Part shown: positions 1 to 12,963 of the stretch, piece by piece | Position numbering within the stretch: the stretch's first letter is position 1 | Layout: each line of letters opens with the position of its first letter | From: Hyphomicrobiales bacterium | GTDB taxonomy: Bacteria > Pseudomonadota > Alphaproteobacteria > Rhizobiales > Rhizobiaceae | DNA length: 64,000 bases | Direction of reading: 5' to 3' | Assembly (NCBI GenBank): GCA_900473745.1 | Contig: UCMW01000017.1 | Location: 199,513 to 263,512, forward strand | The notes under the pieces: model-generated | What the model was told of the DNA's origin: nothing | Databases searched by the model: none | Seen by the model: only the letters and a program-made list of their open reading frames with translations | Made by a program: the position numbers and the translations under genes

Positions 1-149
1 AAAAATCCGGCATTCCCTGACGGCGAGCGCTTTGATATCGACGCAAAAATGCGGGCAGAGGACGGAAGCGGGGCAAACCGACCTTTTCGGCTTCACCAGA
101 TCGCGCCTATGCTCGCATCCCGTGTAAGCAGCGAGAGAATGGTAGAGAC

Positions 150-629
150 ATGTTGGAACTGATTTGGCGCGGCGCGATTATCGGCATCGGAGCAACCGTC
201 GCCATGGATATCTGGGCGCTCATTCTGACCGCAATCTTCAAGCAGCCAAAGGCAAACTGGGCGCCGGTCGGACGTTGGTTCTATCATCTCAAGTCTGGAC
301 AGGTCTTCCACGACACGATCGCCGATGCCGAGCCTTACAGCCAGGAACTGGCCCTCGGCTGGATCTCGCACTACGCCGTCGGGATCGCCTATGGCATCAT
401 CCTGGCTTACCTCGTCGGTCCCGCATGGTTTGCCGAGCCGACATTTCTGCCGGCCTGGATCTGGGGAATCGTGACGGTCGCCGCCGGCTGGTTCCTGCTA
501 CAACCGGGCCTCGGCATCGGCTGGGCAGCCGCAAAGACCCCGAACCCCACCAAGGTTCGCGCCCTCAACCTTGCTGCCCACACCGTCTTCGGCCTCGGCC
601 TCTGGCTGACTGCACTCTTGATCCGCTGA
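150..629 (+). CDS. DUF2938 family membrane protein
   Basis: A 159-residue integral membrane protein of the DUF2938 type, function unknown. The N-terminus has the family-like pattern RGAIIGIGATVAMDIWALIL, followed by GRWFYHL, a LGWISHYAVGIAYGI stretch and a C-terminal PGLGIGWAAAKTPNP...HTVFGLGLW segment. Four hydrophobic segments lie at about residues 5-25, 72-92, 97-120 and 138-158. The ATG follows a purine-rich stretch with a GAGAG element. It converges on the zinc peptidase gene downstream with a gap of only 13 bases. Family assignment is from remembered pattern, not a search. Confidence 0.75.
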   Translation: MLELIWRGAIIGIGATVAMDIWALILTAIFKQPKANWAPVGRWFYHLKSGQVFHDTIADAEPYSQELALGWISHYAVGIAYGIILAYLVGPAWFAEPTFLPAWIWGIVTVAAGWFLLQPGLGIGWAAAKTPNPTKVRALNLAAHTVFGLGLWLTALLIR

Positions 630-642
630 CGAGACCGGCGCG

Positions 643-1569
643 TCAGATCGCGCCGGAGAAGGTGTCGCACGAGCTCACATTGCCACTGTCATAGCCGCGC
701 TTGAACCATTTCATCCGCTGGGCGGACGTGCCGTGGTTGAAGGCATCCGGCACCACATAGCCCTGGCTGCGCTTCTGCAAGGTGTCGTCGCCGATCTGCT
801 GTGCGGCATTCAGCGCTTCCTCGAGATCGCCATCGGAGAGGATGCCTTCCTTGTCCGCGGACTTGGCCCAGATGCCGGCATAACAGTCGGCCTGCAACTC
901 GACGCGCACGGACATCTGGTTCGCCTCGCGCTCGCCCATCGATCGACGCTGACGATTGAATTCGGGCAGGACGCCGGTGAGGTTCTGCACGTGGTGTCCC
1001 ACTTCATGCGCAATGACATAGGCCTGGGCAAAATCGCCGGCCGCATCGAACTTCTGTTCGAGCTGGTCGAAGAACTCGGTGTCGAGATAGACCTTGCTGT
1101 CAGCCGGGCAATAGAACGGACCCGTGGCCGACGAGGCCTGGCCGCAGGGAGATGATGTGGCGCCCCCGAAAAGTACCAGCGTCGGCTCGCGATATTGCTC
1201 GCCGGAGGCGGAGAAGATCGCGTTCCAGGTGGTTTCGGTCTCGGCCAGCACAGTCCGCACGAACGCGGTCGTGTCGTCGCTTGACTGGCCTGCAGGCCGC
1301 TGTCCGATCGACTGCTCGTAGCCGGAACCTGCACCGCCGACATTGCCCTCGCCCAGGACCTGCAGCATGTCGATGCCCATGGCCTTGAGGACGAAATAAA
1401 CGATCACCAGAAAAATGATCGTACCGAAGCTCAAGCCCCCACCGCGTCGCCCGCCCATGGGGATCTGGATACCGGATCGACCGAAAGGATTGCGACCAAA
1501 GCCGCCGCCACCCGATTGGCCGCGCCGATCCTCGACATTGTCCGATTGCCGACGGCCTTTCCATTCCAT
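643..1569 (-). CDS. Neutral zinc metallopeptidase, YpfJ type
   Basis: Predicted membrane-anchored zinc metallopeptidase (YpfJ/KPN_02809-like). The 308-residue product starts with a basic, glycine-rich cytoplasmic tail, then one membrane segment at about 47-65 (GTIIFLVIVYFVL), then an extracytoplasmic catalytic domain. The HEXXH zinc site is HEVGHH at about 188-193, in the context AYVIAHEVGHHVQN. Cys residues in the domain (SSPCGQ, FYCPAD, QADCYAG, VSSCD) could pair in the periplasm. I chose the ATG at 1569 rather than an upstream in-frame start because AGAGGAA lies just before it and the family begins MEW(K/R)GRR. Substrate unknown. Confidence 0.88.
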   Translation of the reverse strand: MEWKGRRQSDNVEDRRGQSGGGGFGRNPFGRSGIQIPMGGRRGGGLSFGTIIFLVIVYFVLKAMGIDMLQVLGEGNVGGAGSGYEQSIGQRPAGQSSDDTTAFVRTVLAETETTWNAIFSASGEQYREPTLVLFGGATSSPCGQASSATGPFYCPADSKVYLDTEFFDQLEQKFDAAGDFAQAYVIAHEVGHHVQNLTGVLPEFNRQRRSMGEREANQMSVRVELQADCYAGIWAKSADKEGILSDGDLEEALNAAQQIGDDTLQKRSQGYVVPDAFNHGTSAQRMKWFKRGYDSGNVSSCDTFSGAI

Positions 1570-1690
1570 GACGCTTCCTCTCCCGCTCACGCATCTAACA
1601 ATGGGAAGATAGCGGAACTGTTCCACGACGCCAGTGACGTGGAGCGATTCTTGCGTCGCAAGGCCCGCGACCGGGGCGAATTGCCGTCAC

Positions 1691-2359
1691 TCAGCTCTTC
1701 GCGTAGCCGTATTCGCCACCCCGTTCCAGCGCACGCTGATAGGCCGGCCGCGCGCGGATCCGTTCCATCCAGCCGCGTAGCACGGAGACATCCTTGGTCC
1801 CCGCGATCCGTGTAGTCCCGGCTTCGACCGGAAAACTCATGGCAATGTCGGCGGCGGAAAAATCCTTGCCGGCAAACCAGCCGTCCTTGCCAACCTCGGC
1901 AATCCAGAGATCGAGATGATCGGCGAGTTGCGGATCGATCAGCTTCCTGGCCACACCCGCGCTGATCATCTTGGCCACCGGCTTGATGAAGAAGGGCACC
2001 TGCCCCGGAATGCGCGCAAAGATCAGCTTCATCACCAGAAGCGGCATGGCCGAACCTTCTGCATAATGCATCCAGTAGCGATAGCGCAGCCGCTGGTCGG
2101 TGCCGGCTGCCGGTCGCAGACCTTCGCCGCCATAGGTCTCGATCAGATATTCCATGATCGCGCCGCTTTCTGCGACCACCCGTCCATTGTCCTCTATGAC
2201 AGGTGACTTGCCGAGCGGATGCACGGCCTTCAATTCCTTCGGCGCGAGATACTCCTTTGTCCGATGATAGACCTTGACCTGGTATTCGAGCCCCAGCTCT
2301 TCCAGCAGCCAGAGAATGCGGTGGGCGCGGGAATTGTCCAGGTAATGCACGGTGATCAT
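1691..2359 (-). CDS. Glutathione S-transferase family protein
   Basis: A 222-residue GST. Residues 1-78 form the thioredoxin-like glutathione-binding domain (ITVHYLDNSRAHRILWLLEELGL; KAVHPLGKSPVIEDNG; ESGAIMEYL, where the cis-Pro and E-S contact glutathione). The rest is the all-helical C-terminal domain with a GKDFSAADIAMSF N-capping-box-like segment. The length is normal for the family. It probably conjugates or isomerises small electrophiles, but the substrate cannot be read from sequence. It is transcribed away from the alcohol dehydrogenase gene, with 176 bases between them. Confidence 0.88.
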   Translation of the reverse strand: MITVHYLDNSRAHRILWLLEELGLEYQVKVYHRTKEYLAPKELKAVHPLGKSPVIEDNGRVVAESGAIMEYLIETYGGEGLRPAAGTDQRLRYRYWMHYAEGSAMPLLVMKLIFARIPGQVPFFIKPVAKMISAGVARKLIDPQLADHLDLWIAEVGKDGWFAGKDFSAADIAMSFPVEAGTTRIAGTKDVSVLRGWMERIRARPAYQRALERGGEYGYAKS

Positions 2360-2535
2360 CAGGCAGGATCCTTGGATTGTCGTTGATTGAACTATCTAGT
2401 GGCCGCTGGCGCAGACGTCGAGCCGAACCGCCAAGTTTGTCGCGCATGGCTGCCGGAACGCAGCGTGCCTACCCTTGGCACACTCGATCCTGCATGCAAG
2501 TCTTGTCTGAAACTGCACTTTGGGAGGAGTGACGA

Positions 2536-3561
2536 ATGAAGGCGATGCGACTGGAGGCGACCAGACGACTTTTCACCCGCGAGATCGACAAACCCACGCC
2601 CGGACTGGACGAACTTCTGGTCAAAGTCGAGGCCTGCGGTGTCTGCGGCACCGATCGGCACCTCTTCAAGGGCGAGTTTCCCTGCACGCCCCCCGTGACA
2701 TTGGGCCATGAATTCAGCGGCATCGTCGAACAACTCGGCGCAGGTGTGACCGGCTTTGCCATCGGCGACCGCATCACCGGTGATCCGAACATCGCCTGCG
2801 GCCGCTGCAGCCACTGCGTCAACGGAAGGGTCAATCTCTGCCGCAATCTGGCGGCCATCGGTATCCACCGCGATGGCGGGTTTGCCGACTACGTCATCGT
2901 CCCCCAGAAGCAGGCCTTCCTGCTTCCCGCCGATCTCGACCCGATGCACGGCGCCTTCTGCGAACCCCTCGCCTGCTGCCTGCACGGCATTGATCTCGCG
3001 GAAATCAGGACCGGGGCATCGGTCGTAATTCTCGGCGGTGGCGTCATCGGATTGCTGACGGTCCAGCTGGCCCGTCTCGCGGGCGCAACGACGGTCATCC
3101 TCGTGACGCGCCAGGCGAGCCGCCGCAGCCTTGCCGAAAACCTCGGCGCCACGGCGAGCGTCGATCCGGCAGCGGGTGACTTGATTACACAGATTGCAGG
3201 CGAAACGGGCCTCGTGCCCGGAGGCGTCGACGTCGTTATGGAATGCGCCGGTGTTGGCGAGACGGTGATCCAGGCGACGAAACTCGTGCGTCCCGGCGGC
3301 ACCGCCGTCATTCTGGGCGTCATGGCCCAGGGCGAAACGATCGAAATCGAGCCTTTCGACCTTCTCTTTCGGGAGGTGAAACTGGTGACCTCCTTCCTCA
3401 ACCCCTTCACCCATCGGCGGGCTGCGGACCTGATCGCCTCGGGCACAATCGAGATTGACAAGCTCATCTCGCGCAAGATCTCACTCGACGAGGCACCTGA
3501 CGTCGTCGGCAATCCGCCAAGGCCTGGCGAGGTCAAGGTGTTGGTGGTGCCCGGCCTCTGA
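2536..3561 (+). CDS. Zinc-dependent alcohol/polyol dehydrogenase (MDR family)
   Basis: A 341-residue NAD(P)-dependent medium-chain dehydrogenase. The catalytic zinc site is visible as CGVCGTDRH (Cys37) and GHE (His58-Glu59). The structural zinc ligands are Cys88, Cys91, Cys94 and Cys102. A Rossmann GGGVIG motif lies near residue 165. The closest family by pattern is the sorbitol/threonine/L-iditol dehydrogenase group, but the substrate is not assignable. The start is supported by GGAGGA seven bases upstream. The stop codon ends exactly one base before the convergent amidase stop, leaving no intergenic space. Confidence 0.87.
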   Translation: MKAMRLEATRRLFTREIDKPTPGLDELLVKVEACGVCGTDRHLFKGEFPCTPPVTLGHEFSGIVEQLGAGVTGFAIGDRITGDPNIACGRCSHCVNGRVNLCRNLAAIGIHRDGGFADYVIVPQKQAFLLPADLDPMHGAFCEPLACCLHGIDLAEIRTGASVVILGGGVIGLLTVQLARLAGATTVILVTRQASRRSLAENLGATASVDPAAGDLITQIAGETGLVPGGVDVVMECAGVGETVIQATKLVRPGGTAVILGVMAQGETIEIEPFDLLFREVKLVTSFLNPFTHRRAADLIASGTIEIDKLISRKISLDEAPDVVGNPPRPGEVKVLVVPGL

Positions 3562-5046
3562 TCAGATGATCGGGCGCTTGTCTTTCCAGGGCCGCGCCTG
3601 TTCCAGCTGACCTGCCAGCGAAAACAATGTATCCTCGTCGGCAAAGCGGCCGACGAACTGCATGCCGATCGGCGAGCCCTCCGGCGACCAGCCCACCGGA
3701 ACAGACATGGCCGGTTGGCCTGTGACATTGAAGACCGGCGTCCAGGGGATGAACTCGAAGGTCTGGGCCGCCAGCTGCTCGGCAATGCCAAGCTTCTTCA
3801 GCAGGCGACCGCCGCCGACATGGCCGAGCACCGTCAGCAGTTTCTTCTCGATGGCACTCGGCTGCAGCGCGCCGATCGTCACCGGCAATGACGACAGCAC
3901 CGGCGTCATCAGCACGTCGACATCATCGAAGAAACCGAGAACCGAACGGGCCGAGAGCGCCAGGTAGCGATGCGCCGTGATGAGGTCGGCCGCCGTGAAA
4001 CCCTGACCCAGCAGCCCCATGCCGAACGTCGAGGCATCGTAATCGCCGGGTCGGATCTTCACGCCGAAGGTCTTCGCGGTAAACTCGATATCGGCCCGGA
4101 GTTCGCCTGCAAGTGCCGTCAGGAAAGCCATGGAGAAAGCCTCGCGCTCGACGGGCGGGGCCGCCTCGATCACCTCGTGACCCATTTCGACGAGCAGCGC
4201 CACCGCCTCGTCGAAGGCAGCGATAACGTCCGGCGCGACGGCCTTGCCGAGCATGGGCTCGCGGGAAACCGCAATCCGAAGCTTTGCAGGCGCCCGATGC
4301 ACCGCATCGAGAAACGTGCCCTCATGGAGCGGCAACGGATGCGGCGAGCCGCGATCCGGCCCGTGCGTGGCGTCGAGCACGGCCGCACTGTCCCTGACCG
4401 AGCGCGTCAGCACATGTTCGACGGCAAAGCCCGACCAGGCCTCGCCGATGAAGGGGCCGGCCGGCGTGCGTCCGCGCGTCGGCTTCATCCCGAAAATGCC
4501 ACAGGCCGAGGCGGGAATACGGATCGATCCGCCACCGTCGCCTCCCGAAGCGATCGGGACCATGCCGGAGGCGACAGCGGCAGCCGAACCACCCGACGAC
4601 CCGCCGGGAGTCCGCGCCAGATCCCACGGATTGCGGCATGGGCCGCTTGCCCCGGCTTCGGTATAGGGCGTCAATCCAAACTCGGGCGTATTGGTCTTGC
4701 CGGCGATCACGAGACCCGCAGTGCACCATCGCCGGACGAGTTCGCTGTCGCCCGTTGCTTTCCTGGAAGCCCAAAGCCGGTTGCCGTTGCCGGTCGGCAC
4801 ACCATCGACCTGCGCCAGGAGATCCTTGATGAGGAAGGGCACGCCCGCGAGCGGCCCGTGGCCCATCCCCGCTTCGACCTGCCGCCGTGCGTCCTCAAAC
4901 AGGGGCCGGATCACCGCATTGAGCTGCGGATTAACCTGTTCGATCCGGGCAATGGCCGCCTCGAGCACCTCGACAGCCGAGACCTGCCCCCGGCGGATCA
5001 GATCCGCCAAGCCCAGGCCGTCGTGCTTCCCATAATCTTCGAACAT
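3562..5046 (-). CDS. Amidase (amidase signature family)
   Basis: A 494-residue amidase-signature enzyme hydrolysing a carboxamide, substrate unknown. The Ser-cisSer-Lys triad can be placed: Lys74 (GVPFLIKD), the Ser150/151 pair in GGSSGGS, and Ser174 in GGSIRIPAS. The chosen ATG at 5046 gives a normal N-terminus (MFEDYGKHDGLGLADLIRRGQVSAVE...) and is preceded by a G-rich element; the longer ORF upstream would overlap the divergent chemoreceptor promoter. It faces the alcohol dehydrogenase tail to tail with no gap. Confidence 0.88.
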   Translation of the reverse strand: MFEDYGKHDGLGLADLIRRGQVSAVEVLEAAIARIEQVNPQLNAVIRPLFEDARRQVEAGMGHGPLAGVPFLIKDLLAQVDGVPTGNGNRLWASRKATGDSELVRRWCTAGLVIAGKTNTPEFGLTPYTEAGASGPCRNPWDLARTPGGSSGGSAAAVASGMVPIASGGDGGGSIRIPASACGIFGMKPTRGRTPAGPFIGEAWSGFAVEHVLTRSVRDSAAVLDATHGPDRGSPHPLPLHEGTFLDAVHRAPAKLRIAVSREPMLGKAVAPDVIAAFDEAVALLVEMGHEVIEAAPPVEREAFSMAFLTALAGELRADIEFTAKTFGVKIRPGDYDASTFGMGLLGQGFTAADLITAHRYLALSARSVLGFFDDVDVLMTPVLSSLPVTIGALQPSAIEKKLLTVLGHVGGGRLLKKLGIAEQLAAQTFEFIPWTPVFNVTGQPAMSVPVGWSPEGSPIGMQFVGRFADEDTLFSLAGQLEQARPWKDKRPII

Positions 5047-5249
5047 GCCCTGCCCCGCCTCAAGTGGATTCGCCAGAGAACTGTTTCGCCATCCAAGGCA
5101 CATGGCAAGTGCCGCGGAACATACCGGATCAGTCGAATATAAAGAACTACTTAACCATAGCCTCTTAAAGTTCGAACCAAATGCGCGAGATCCGCCCGCG
5201 AGGCGGACCATTGCGCCGTGACAATGCAAGGCTAATGAGGGAACGGCCC

Positions 5250-7607
5250 ATGCTCTTCAGATCCGCCACGAGCCGGAACATCTTTTCGACCGTCGGCCTC
5301 GGCGTCGTCACCACGATCGGCGTTGCCGCGACGCTGGTCGGCCTGACCTATGGTCACATCCGCGAAGCCGGCATCAATGAAATGCGGGTGGCCGCATCCG
5401 ATGCTTCGGGCGACATCGAACAGAGCCTGAAGGCATCCTACCAGATGGTCGAGGGCATGCGGACCTCAGTCGAAGCCCTGCGCGCCAACGGGTTAGCGGA
5501 CCGCAGCATTGCCATGGCCGTCATGACTGGCGCGCTGGAAGCCTATCCGGGCGCGATCGGCGTCTCGACCGGTTGGGAACCCGATGCCTATGACGGCAAG
5601 GATGCTGATTATGTCGGCAAGCCGGTCCATGACGCGACGGGTCGCTTCGTGCCCTACATCTTCCGCTCCGGCGGTGCCATCAAGACCGACGTGCTGGTCG
5701 ACTATGACAAGCCGGGCGCCGGCGATTACTACCAGCTGCCGGTCAAGACCGGCAAATCCGTGCTCATGGAGCCATACGTCTATCCGGTGGACGGCAAGGA
5801 CGTGTTGATGACGACGATTTCCGTCCCGATCTTCGATCAGGGCAAGTCGGTCGCCTATATCGGCGCCGACATCGATCTCGACCAGACCGCGACCGACCTT
5901 GCGGCCAAGCGTCCCCTGGGAGACGGCTATATTGCCCTCCTCTCCTCCGCCAACGCCTTTGTCAGCCATCCGGACAAGGACGTGATGGGGAAGGCCCTGA
6001 AGGATAGCGGCGTCGATGCCAAGGCCTGGGAAGCGGTCCTGAAAACGCCCGGCAGCGTCGGCACCATCATCGACAGGGACGGTGTCGATCGCATGGCGGT
6101 CGCGGTCCCGATCGAGCCCTTCCCGGGCGCCGTCTGGAATGTAGTCGTCTCGGTCCCGAGTGCCACGGTCCTCGGCGCCCTGACTGAGACGATCTCCACC
6201 TCGGCTTTCATCATCATCGGCGCCACCATCCTGCTGATCGTTGTCGGCTGGCTGCTTGCCCGCCGCTTTGTCGGCCGGATCAACCGCGTCATCGGCCAGA
6301 CAACCGAGATTGCGGCCGGACGACTGGACGTCGAACTCACGGACAAGGATCGGGGTGATGAACTCGGTGACCTCTCCCGTTCGCTCCAGGTCCTCCTGGA
6401 AAGCAACCGCAAGAAAATCGACCTTGAGAAAGAGGCAGAAGCTCGCTTCGAGCAGGAGGAGATCGAACGTGTCGAGCGCTCCCGCGGCCACAAGGCCCGT
6501 GAGGAAGAAATCCGCCACGTCGTCGATGAGTTGCGTTCAGGCCTCGCTCGCCTCTCCGACGGCGACATGACGGTCCGCCTCGAGAAACCCTTCTCGCCGG
6601 CCCTCGACGAGATCCGCGTCAACTTCAACGATTCGATCGAGAAGCTGCGCGCTGCGATGATCTCCTTCCGCGACAACGCGACCACGATCGAGAACGGCTC
6701 GAACGAGATCCGCTCCGCCGCCGACGATCTCGCCCGTCGCACCGAACAGCAGGCCGCCTCTGTCGAAGAGACTTCCGCCGCCCTCTCGCAGATCACCCGC
6801 TCGGTCAAGGAATCGACCCAGCGCGCCGAAGAGGCCGGACAGCAGGTGAGCCGCACCAAGGAAAGCGCCGAACGCTCCGGCGAAGTGGTGCGCTCCGCGA
6901 TCGACGCCATGAGCGCAATCGAACAGTCCTCGCAGTCGATCTCCAACATCATCGGCGTCATCGACGAAATCGCCTTCCAGACGAACCTTCTGGCGCTCAA
7001 TGCAGGCGTCGAAGCCGCCCGCGCCGGTGAAGCCGGCAAGGGGTTTGCCGTCGTTGCCCAGGAAGTCCGAGAGCTTGCCCAGCGCTCCGCCAATGCGGCG
7101 AAGGAGATCAAGACCCTGATCACGGCCTCCGGCGAACAGGTCAAGCATGGCGTCTCGCTCGTCGACCAGACCGGCGAGGCCCTGTCCGCCATCGTCGCAG
7201 AGGTTCAACAGATCAACACGAACGTGCACGCGATCGTCGATGCTGCCCGCGAACAGTCGACTGGCCTTCACGAGATCAACTCGGCGGTCAACATCATGGA
7301 CCAGGGCACGCAAAAGAATGCTGCCATGGTCGAGGAGACCAATGCGGCCTCCCACACGCTGGTCACCGAAGTGCAGTCCCTCTCCGCCCGCCTCGCGCAG
7401 TTTAACCTGGGCTCGACCATGCGCCACGCGGCGGCACCCGCTCCGTCGGCCAGATCCTATGCGGCGCCGTCCACACCAGCGCGACCCACCGCCACCTCGC
7501 AGGCAACCCGTCCCGTCGCCTCTCCCGCCCGCGCGCTTGCCGGCAAGATCGCATCGGCCATGGGCGCCAAGCCCGCTCCGAGCGGACAGGAGTGGGAAGA
7601 GTTCTGA
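5250..7607 (+). CDS. Methyl-accepting chemotaxis protein with dCache sensor and C-terminal EWEEF
   Basis: A 785-residue transmembrane chemoreceptor. Segments in order: membrane helix 1 at about 13-34; a periplasmic dCache-type sensor to about 310 ([43 protein letters not shown]); membrane helix 2 at 318-337; a HAMP domain and a long charged helix; and the MCP signalling hairpin with the conserved tip [24 protein letters not shown]. The last 60 residues are a Pro/Ala/Ser linker ending in EWEEF, which matches the xWxxF pentapeptide that tethers CheR/CheB. The ATG at 5250 is preferred over two upstream in-frame starts because GAGGGAA precedes it. The dCache fold suggests amino acid or organic-acid ligands, but this is inference. 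Confidence 0.9.
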   Translation: MLFRSATSRNIFSTVGLGVVTTIGVAATLVGLTYGHIREAGINEMRVAASDASGDIEQSLKASYQMVEGMRTSVEALRANGLADRSIAMAVMTGALEAYPGAIGVSTGWEPDAYDGKDADYVGKPVHDATGRFVPYIFRSGGAIKTDVLVDYDKPGAGDYYQLPVKTGKSVLMEPYVYPVDGKDVLMTTISVPIFDQGKSVAYIGADIDLDQTATDLAAKRPLGDGYIALLSSANAFVSHPDKDVMGKALKDSGVDAKAWEAVLKTPGSVGTIIDRDGVDRMAVAVPIEPFPGAVWNVVVSVPSATVLGALTETISTSAFIIIGATILLIVVGWLLARRFVGRINRVIGQTTEIAAGRLDVELTDKDRGDELGDLSRSLQVLLESNRKKIDLEKEAEARFEQEEIERVERSRGHKAREEEIRHVVDELRSGLARLSDGDMTVRLEKPFSPALDEIRVNFNDSIEKLRAAMISFRDNATTIENGSNEIRSAADDLARRTEQQAASVEETSAALSQITRSVKESTQRAEEAGQQVSRTKESAERSGEVVRSAIDAMSAIEQSSQSISNIIGVIDEIAFQTNLLALNAGVEAARAGEAGKGFAVVAQEVRELAQRSANAAKEIKTLITASGEQVKHGVSLVDQTGEALSAIVAEVQQINTNVHAIVDAAREQSTGLHEINSAVNIMDQGTQKNAAMVEETNAASHTLVTEVQSLSARLAQFNLGSTMRHAAAPAPSARSYAAPSTPARPTATSQATRPVASPARALAGKIASAMGAKPAPSGQEWEEF

Positions 7608-7634
7608 TTTCTGTCCTCAGGGCCAAAACAACAG

Positions 7635-7664
7635 AATGGCGGGTTCAACCCGCCATTTCCGTTT
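7635..7664. terminator. Bidirectional terminator between the MCP and DUF1868 genes
   Basis: A perfect 9-bp stem (AATGGCGGG/CCCGCCATT) with a TTCAA loop lies between two convergent genes. It is followed by a T-rich stretch on the plus strand, with A-rich sequence on the other side, so it can serve both genes. Confidence 0.75.
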
Positions 7665-7670
7665 TAAAGG

Positions 7671-8393
7671 TCAAGCCTCACCCGGCGCGAAGGTGAGAAG
7701 TTCCTCGAAATGGTTCATGTCGTCGAAGGCGCAGAAGGCTGGCGCCCTGAGTTCGATGACAGGCGAACGCTGCCGGATTTCCTCGGCGATCTCGTCCAGA
7801 AACGGCACCCATGCGGCCATGGTCTCATCGTCGAAACGTTCGATCATATAGGCGAAAGTGATGTGGAAGACGTAGGTGTCGTGGTCCGGATGCCGATAGC
7901 CGAGCAAGTCCGCGAACCGGTTGCGCCAGTCCTTGAGAACCGCCCGGTCCCGCTCCGTCACACCGTCGACCGTCAACCCGTTCGGCGTCGCATGCGTGAC
8001 CTCGACCGCGAAGGCTTCGCCCGGCTCGAACCGCGCCAGCCGATCCATGAAGATCGCCGTCATGTCGTCGATCGGTGCTTCGAGCGGAACATCCCCCGGC
8101 CAGTAGGGCAGCGCCCGCCGTGTCTCGATGATCCCTTGGAAGAGCGTCATATGCAGGCTGGATGCCGCCGTGAAGGCGAGTTTGGCTGCACCGGGCATGG
8201 CCTGATATCGGGCCCGGGCGTCGAGGATGGCAGAAGCACTCTCCGAGCCATCGATGAGGCGGCATACGACAGTGTTTCCCCGCTCGTGCAGGAAGGTGCC
8301 GGAGAGATCGTAACGCTGGCCGAGATGGGGAATGGGCCGATCATTGAGCGTCCGTGAAGCGAAACGCAGATGAGGAGGGAGATGCAATGTCAT
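7671..8393 (-). CDS. DUF1868 protein, 2H phosphoesterase-like
   Basis: A 240-residue protein resembling the DUF1868 family, which is related to the 2H phosphoesterase/RNA-ligase superfamily. Two H-x-T motifs typical of that fold are visible: HMT at 81-83 and HIT at 177-179. The predicted activity is hydrolysis of a cyclic phosphodiester or a related RNA/nucleotide end, but no substrate is known to me. The ATG at 8393 is chosen because family members begin near this point and the upstream extension is low in coding character. Confidence 0.72.
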   Translation of the reverse strand: MTLHLPPHLRFASRTLNDRPIPHLGQRYDLSGTFLHERGNTVVCRLIDGSESASAILDARARYQAMPGAAKLAFTAASSLHMTLFQGIIETRRALPYWPGDVPLEAPIDDMTAIFMDRLARFEPGEAFAVEVTHATPNGLTVDGVTERDRAVLKDWRNRFADLLGYRHPDHDTYVFHITFAYMIERFDDETMAAWVPFLDEIAEEIRQRSPVIELRAPAFCAFDDMNHFEELLTFAPGEA

Positions 8394-8584
8394 GGGCGAG
8401 GATCCTTGGATAGCGTCGGCTTCCGATATGCCACAACTGAGAAACTCATGTGACAGGCAGGCTCCGCGTCCAGGATGTTTCCCCCTCCCCAACTTTCCTG
8501 TCGGCGGCAGCAAATATGGGGTTCCTTCCGATCGAACATTTCCCTATAAGCCGCTTCTAGCCTGAAAAGACCATCTATCTGCGC

Positions 8585-8619
8585 CCGGCCGGTGACCTCC
8601 CTCACCCAGGCCGGTTTTT
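8585..8619 (+). terminator. Strong intrinsic terminator in the carB leader
   Basis: Outer arms CCGGCC/GGCCGG and inner arms GGTGA/TCACC form a two-part 11-bp stem with a CCTCCC loop, followed at once by TTTTT. It sits 28 bases before the carB start codon and points in the same direction. The gene upstream runs the other way, so the terminator must end a leader or small RNA transcript that starts between 8394 and 8585. A CTATAA element at 8544-8549 is a possible -10 box for it. Confidence 0.7.
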
Positions 8620-8646
8620 CGCGCAGGTCAAAGAACGGATAGAGCC

Positions 8647-12141
<3,495 letters not shown>

Positions 12142-12230
12142 GGCACGACCTTGACGGTGGAAATCTGTCTCTGACGCCTATGTAAGGAAGGATAGCCCTC
12201 CTGACTGGCAGTCGAGACAGGTCCACCGTC

Positions 12231-12416
12231 ATGTTTCTCGATCTCAACAACTACACGCCACCATCGGATCCGCCTGGAAAGCCGGGGCGCCCGTCCCTGA
12301 CCCCGCGTCAGCAGAAGACGCTGATGATCATCGTCGGGATCAACATAATGCTGCTGTTCGTCGCCCCGATCGGTGGGGCCACGATCATTTCGGCGCTCTT
12401 TAAACTCTGGGGTTGA
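12231..12416 (+). CDS. Small single-span membrane protein, unknown
   Basis: A 61-residue ORF with a proline-rich N-terminus (PPSDPPGKPGRPSLTPRQQK) and one hydrophobic segment at about 31-56 (LMIIVGINIMLLFVAPIGGATIISAL). I do not recognise a family. It lies between carB and the ArsR gene on the same strand with a weak AGGT element upstream. The clear membrane segment and positive-inside flank (RQQK) favour a real gene over chance. Confidence 0.5.
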   Translation: MFLDLNNYTPPSDPPGKPGRPSLTPRQQKTLMIIVGINIMLLFVAPIGGATIISALFKLWG

Positions 12417-12546
12417 GGCTTCAAAGCGGGCGTTTCGTGGGGCGCTCTCCCGGAACTTCAGACGAAGGGTGTGGCTCGCGCATACCCCGGACACGCGCCC
12501 CGCACATCTCCATTCACAAGATCCTCACTCTTCCTCGACGCGTCGA

Positions 12547-12576
12547 CTTGACGACTGGACGTCGCAGACCTTAAAT
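12547..12576 (+). promoter_or_regulatory. Promoter of the ArsR-SRPBCC operon
   Basis: A CTTGAC -35 box at 12547-12552 and a CTTAAA/TTAAAT -10 region at 12570-12576 are spaced 17-18 bases apart, a good match to rhizobial sigma70 promoters. Transcription would begin inside the palindrome that follows. Confidence 0.6.
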
Positions 12577-12579
12577 AAA

Positions 12580-12603
12580 CCACTTAGTTAATTAACCGAG
12601 TGG
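12580..12603. promoter_or_regulatory. 24-bp palindromic operator before the ArsR gene
   Basis: The core GTTAATTAAC is a perfect 10-bp palindrome, flanked by matching outer arms CCACT and AGTGG. It covers the predicted transcription start and ends seven bases before the ATG, overlapping the ribosome-binding region. This is the expected place for an autorepressor operator bound by an ArsR-type dimer. Confidence 0.65.
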
Positions 12604-12609
12604 ATAATC

Positions 12610-12963
12610 ATGAGCAGCGACCCTTTGTCCTTGACGTTGGCCGCCCTGGCCGACCCGACACGGCGCGCAATCCTCGCGCGGCTTGCCACCGGCGAAGCCA
12701 CCGTCAATCAACTGGCAGAACCCTTCGACATGAGCCTTCCAGCTGTTTCCAAACACCTGAAGGTGCTGGAACGGGCGAAGCTCATTTCGCGCGGGCGCAG
12801 TGCACAGTGGCGCCCCTGCCGACTGGAACCCGAGCCCCTGAGAGCCGTCGATGGCTGGCTTGGCGATTATCGCAAGCTGTGGGAGCACAGGCTTGATCGC
12901 CTGGAAGATTATCTGGCCGCAATCCAGAAGGAACGCGAAGACGTGAAGGATGATGAAGAATGA
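12610..12963 (+). CDS. ArsR-family winged-helix regulator
   Basis: A 117-residue ArsR/SmtB-type repressor. The winged helix is clear: LADPTRRAILARLATGEATVNQLAEPFDMSLPAVSKHLKVLERAKLISRGR. No metal-binding CVC or C-terminal His/Asp cluster is visible, so it likely senses something other than metal, as in the subgroup encoded next to SRPBCC/AHSA1 proteins. The C-terminal WLGDYRKLWEHRLDRLEDYLAA helix matches that subgroup. Its stop overlaps the next start (ATGA), so it is translationally coupled to the SRPBCC gene. A palindromic operator lies just upstream. Confidence 0.9.
   Translation: MSSDPLSLTLAALADPTRRAILARLATGEATVNQLAEPFDMSLPAVSKHLKVLERAKLISRGRSAQWRPCRLEPEPLRAVDGWLGDYRKLWEHRLDRLEDYLAAIQKEREDVKDDEE

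Noticed and set aside
1..149. Possible end of a gene at the window start
   Set aside because: No frame shows a recognisable protein and it contains only the region before the DUF2938 gene.
5927..7192. Minus-strand ORF opposite the chemoreceptor
   Set aside because: Serine/alanine-rich product of the complement of a coiled-coil gene; no motif.
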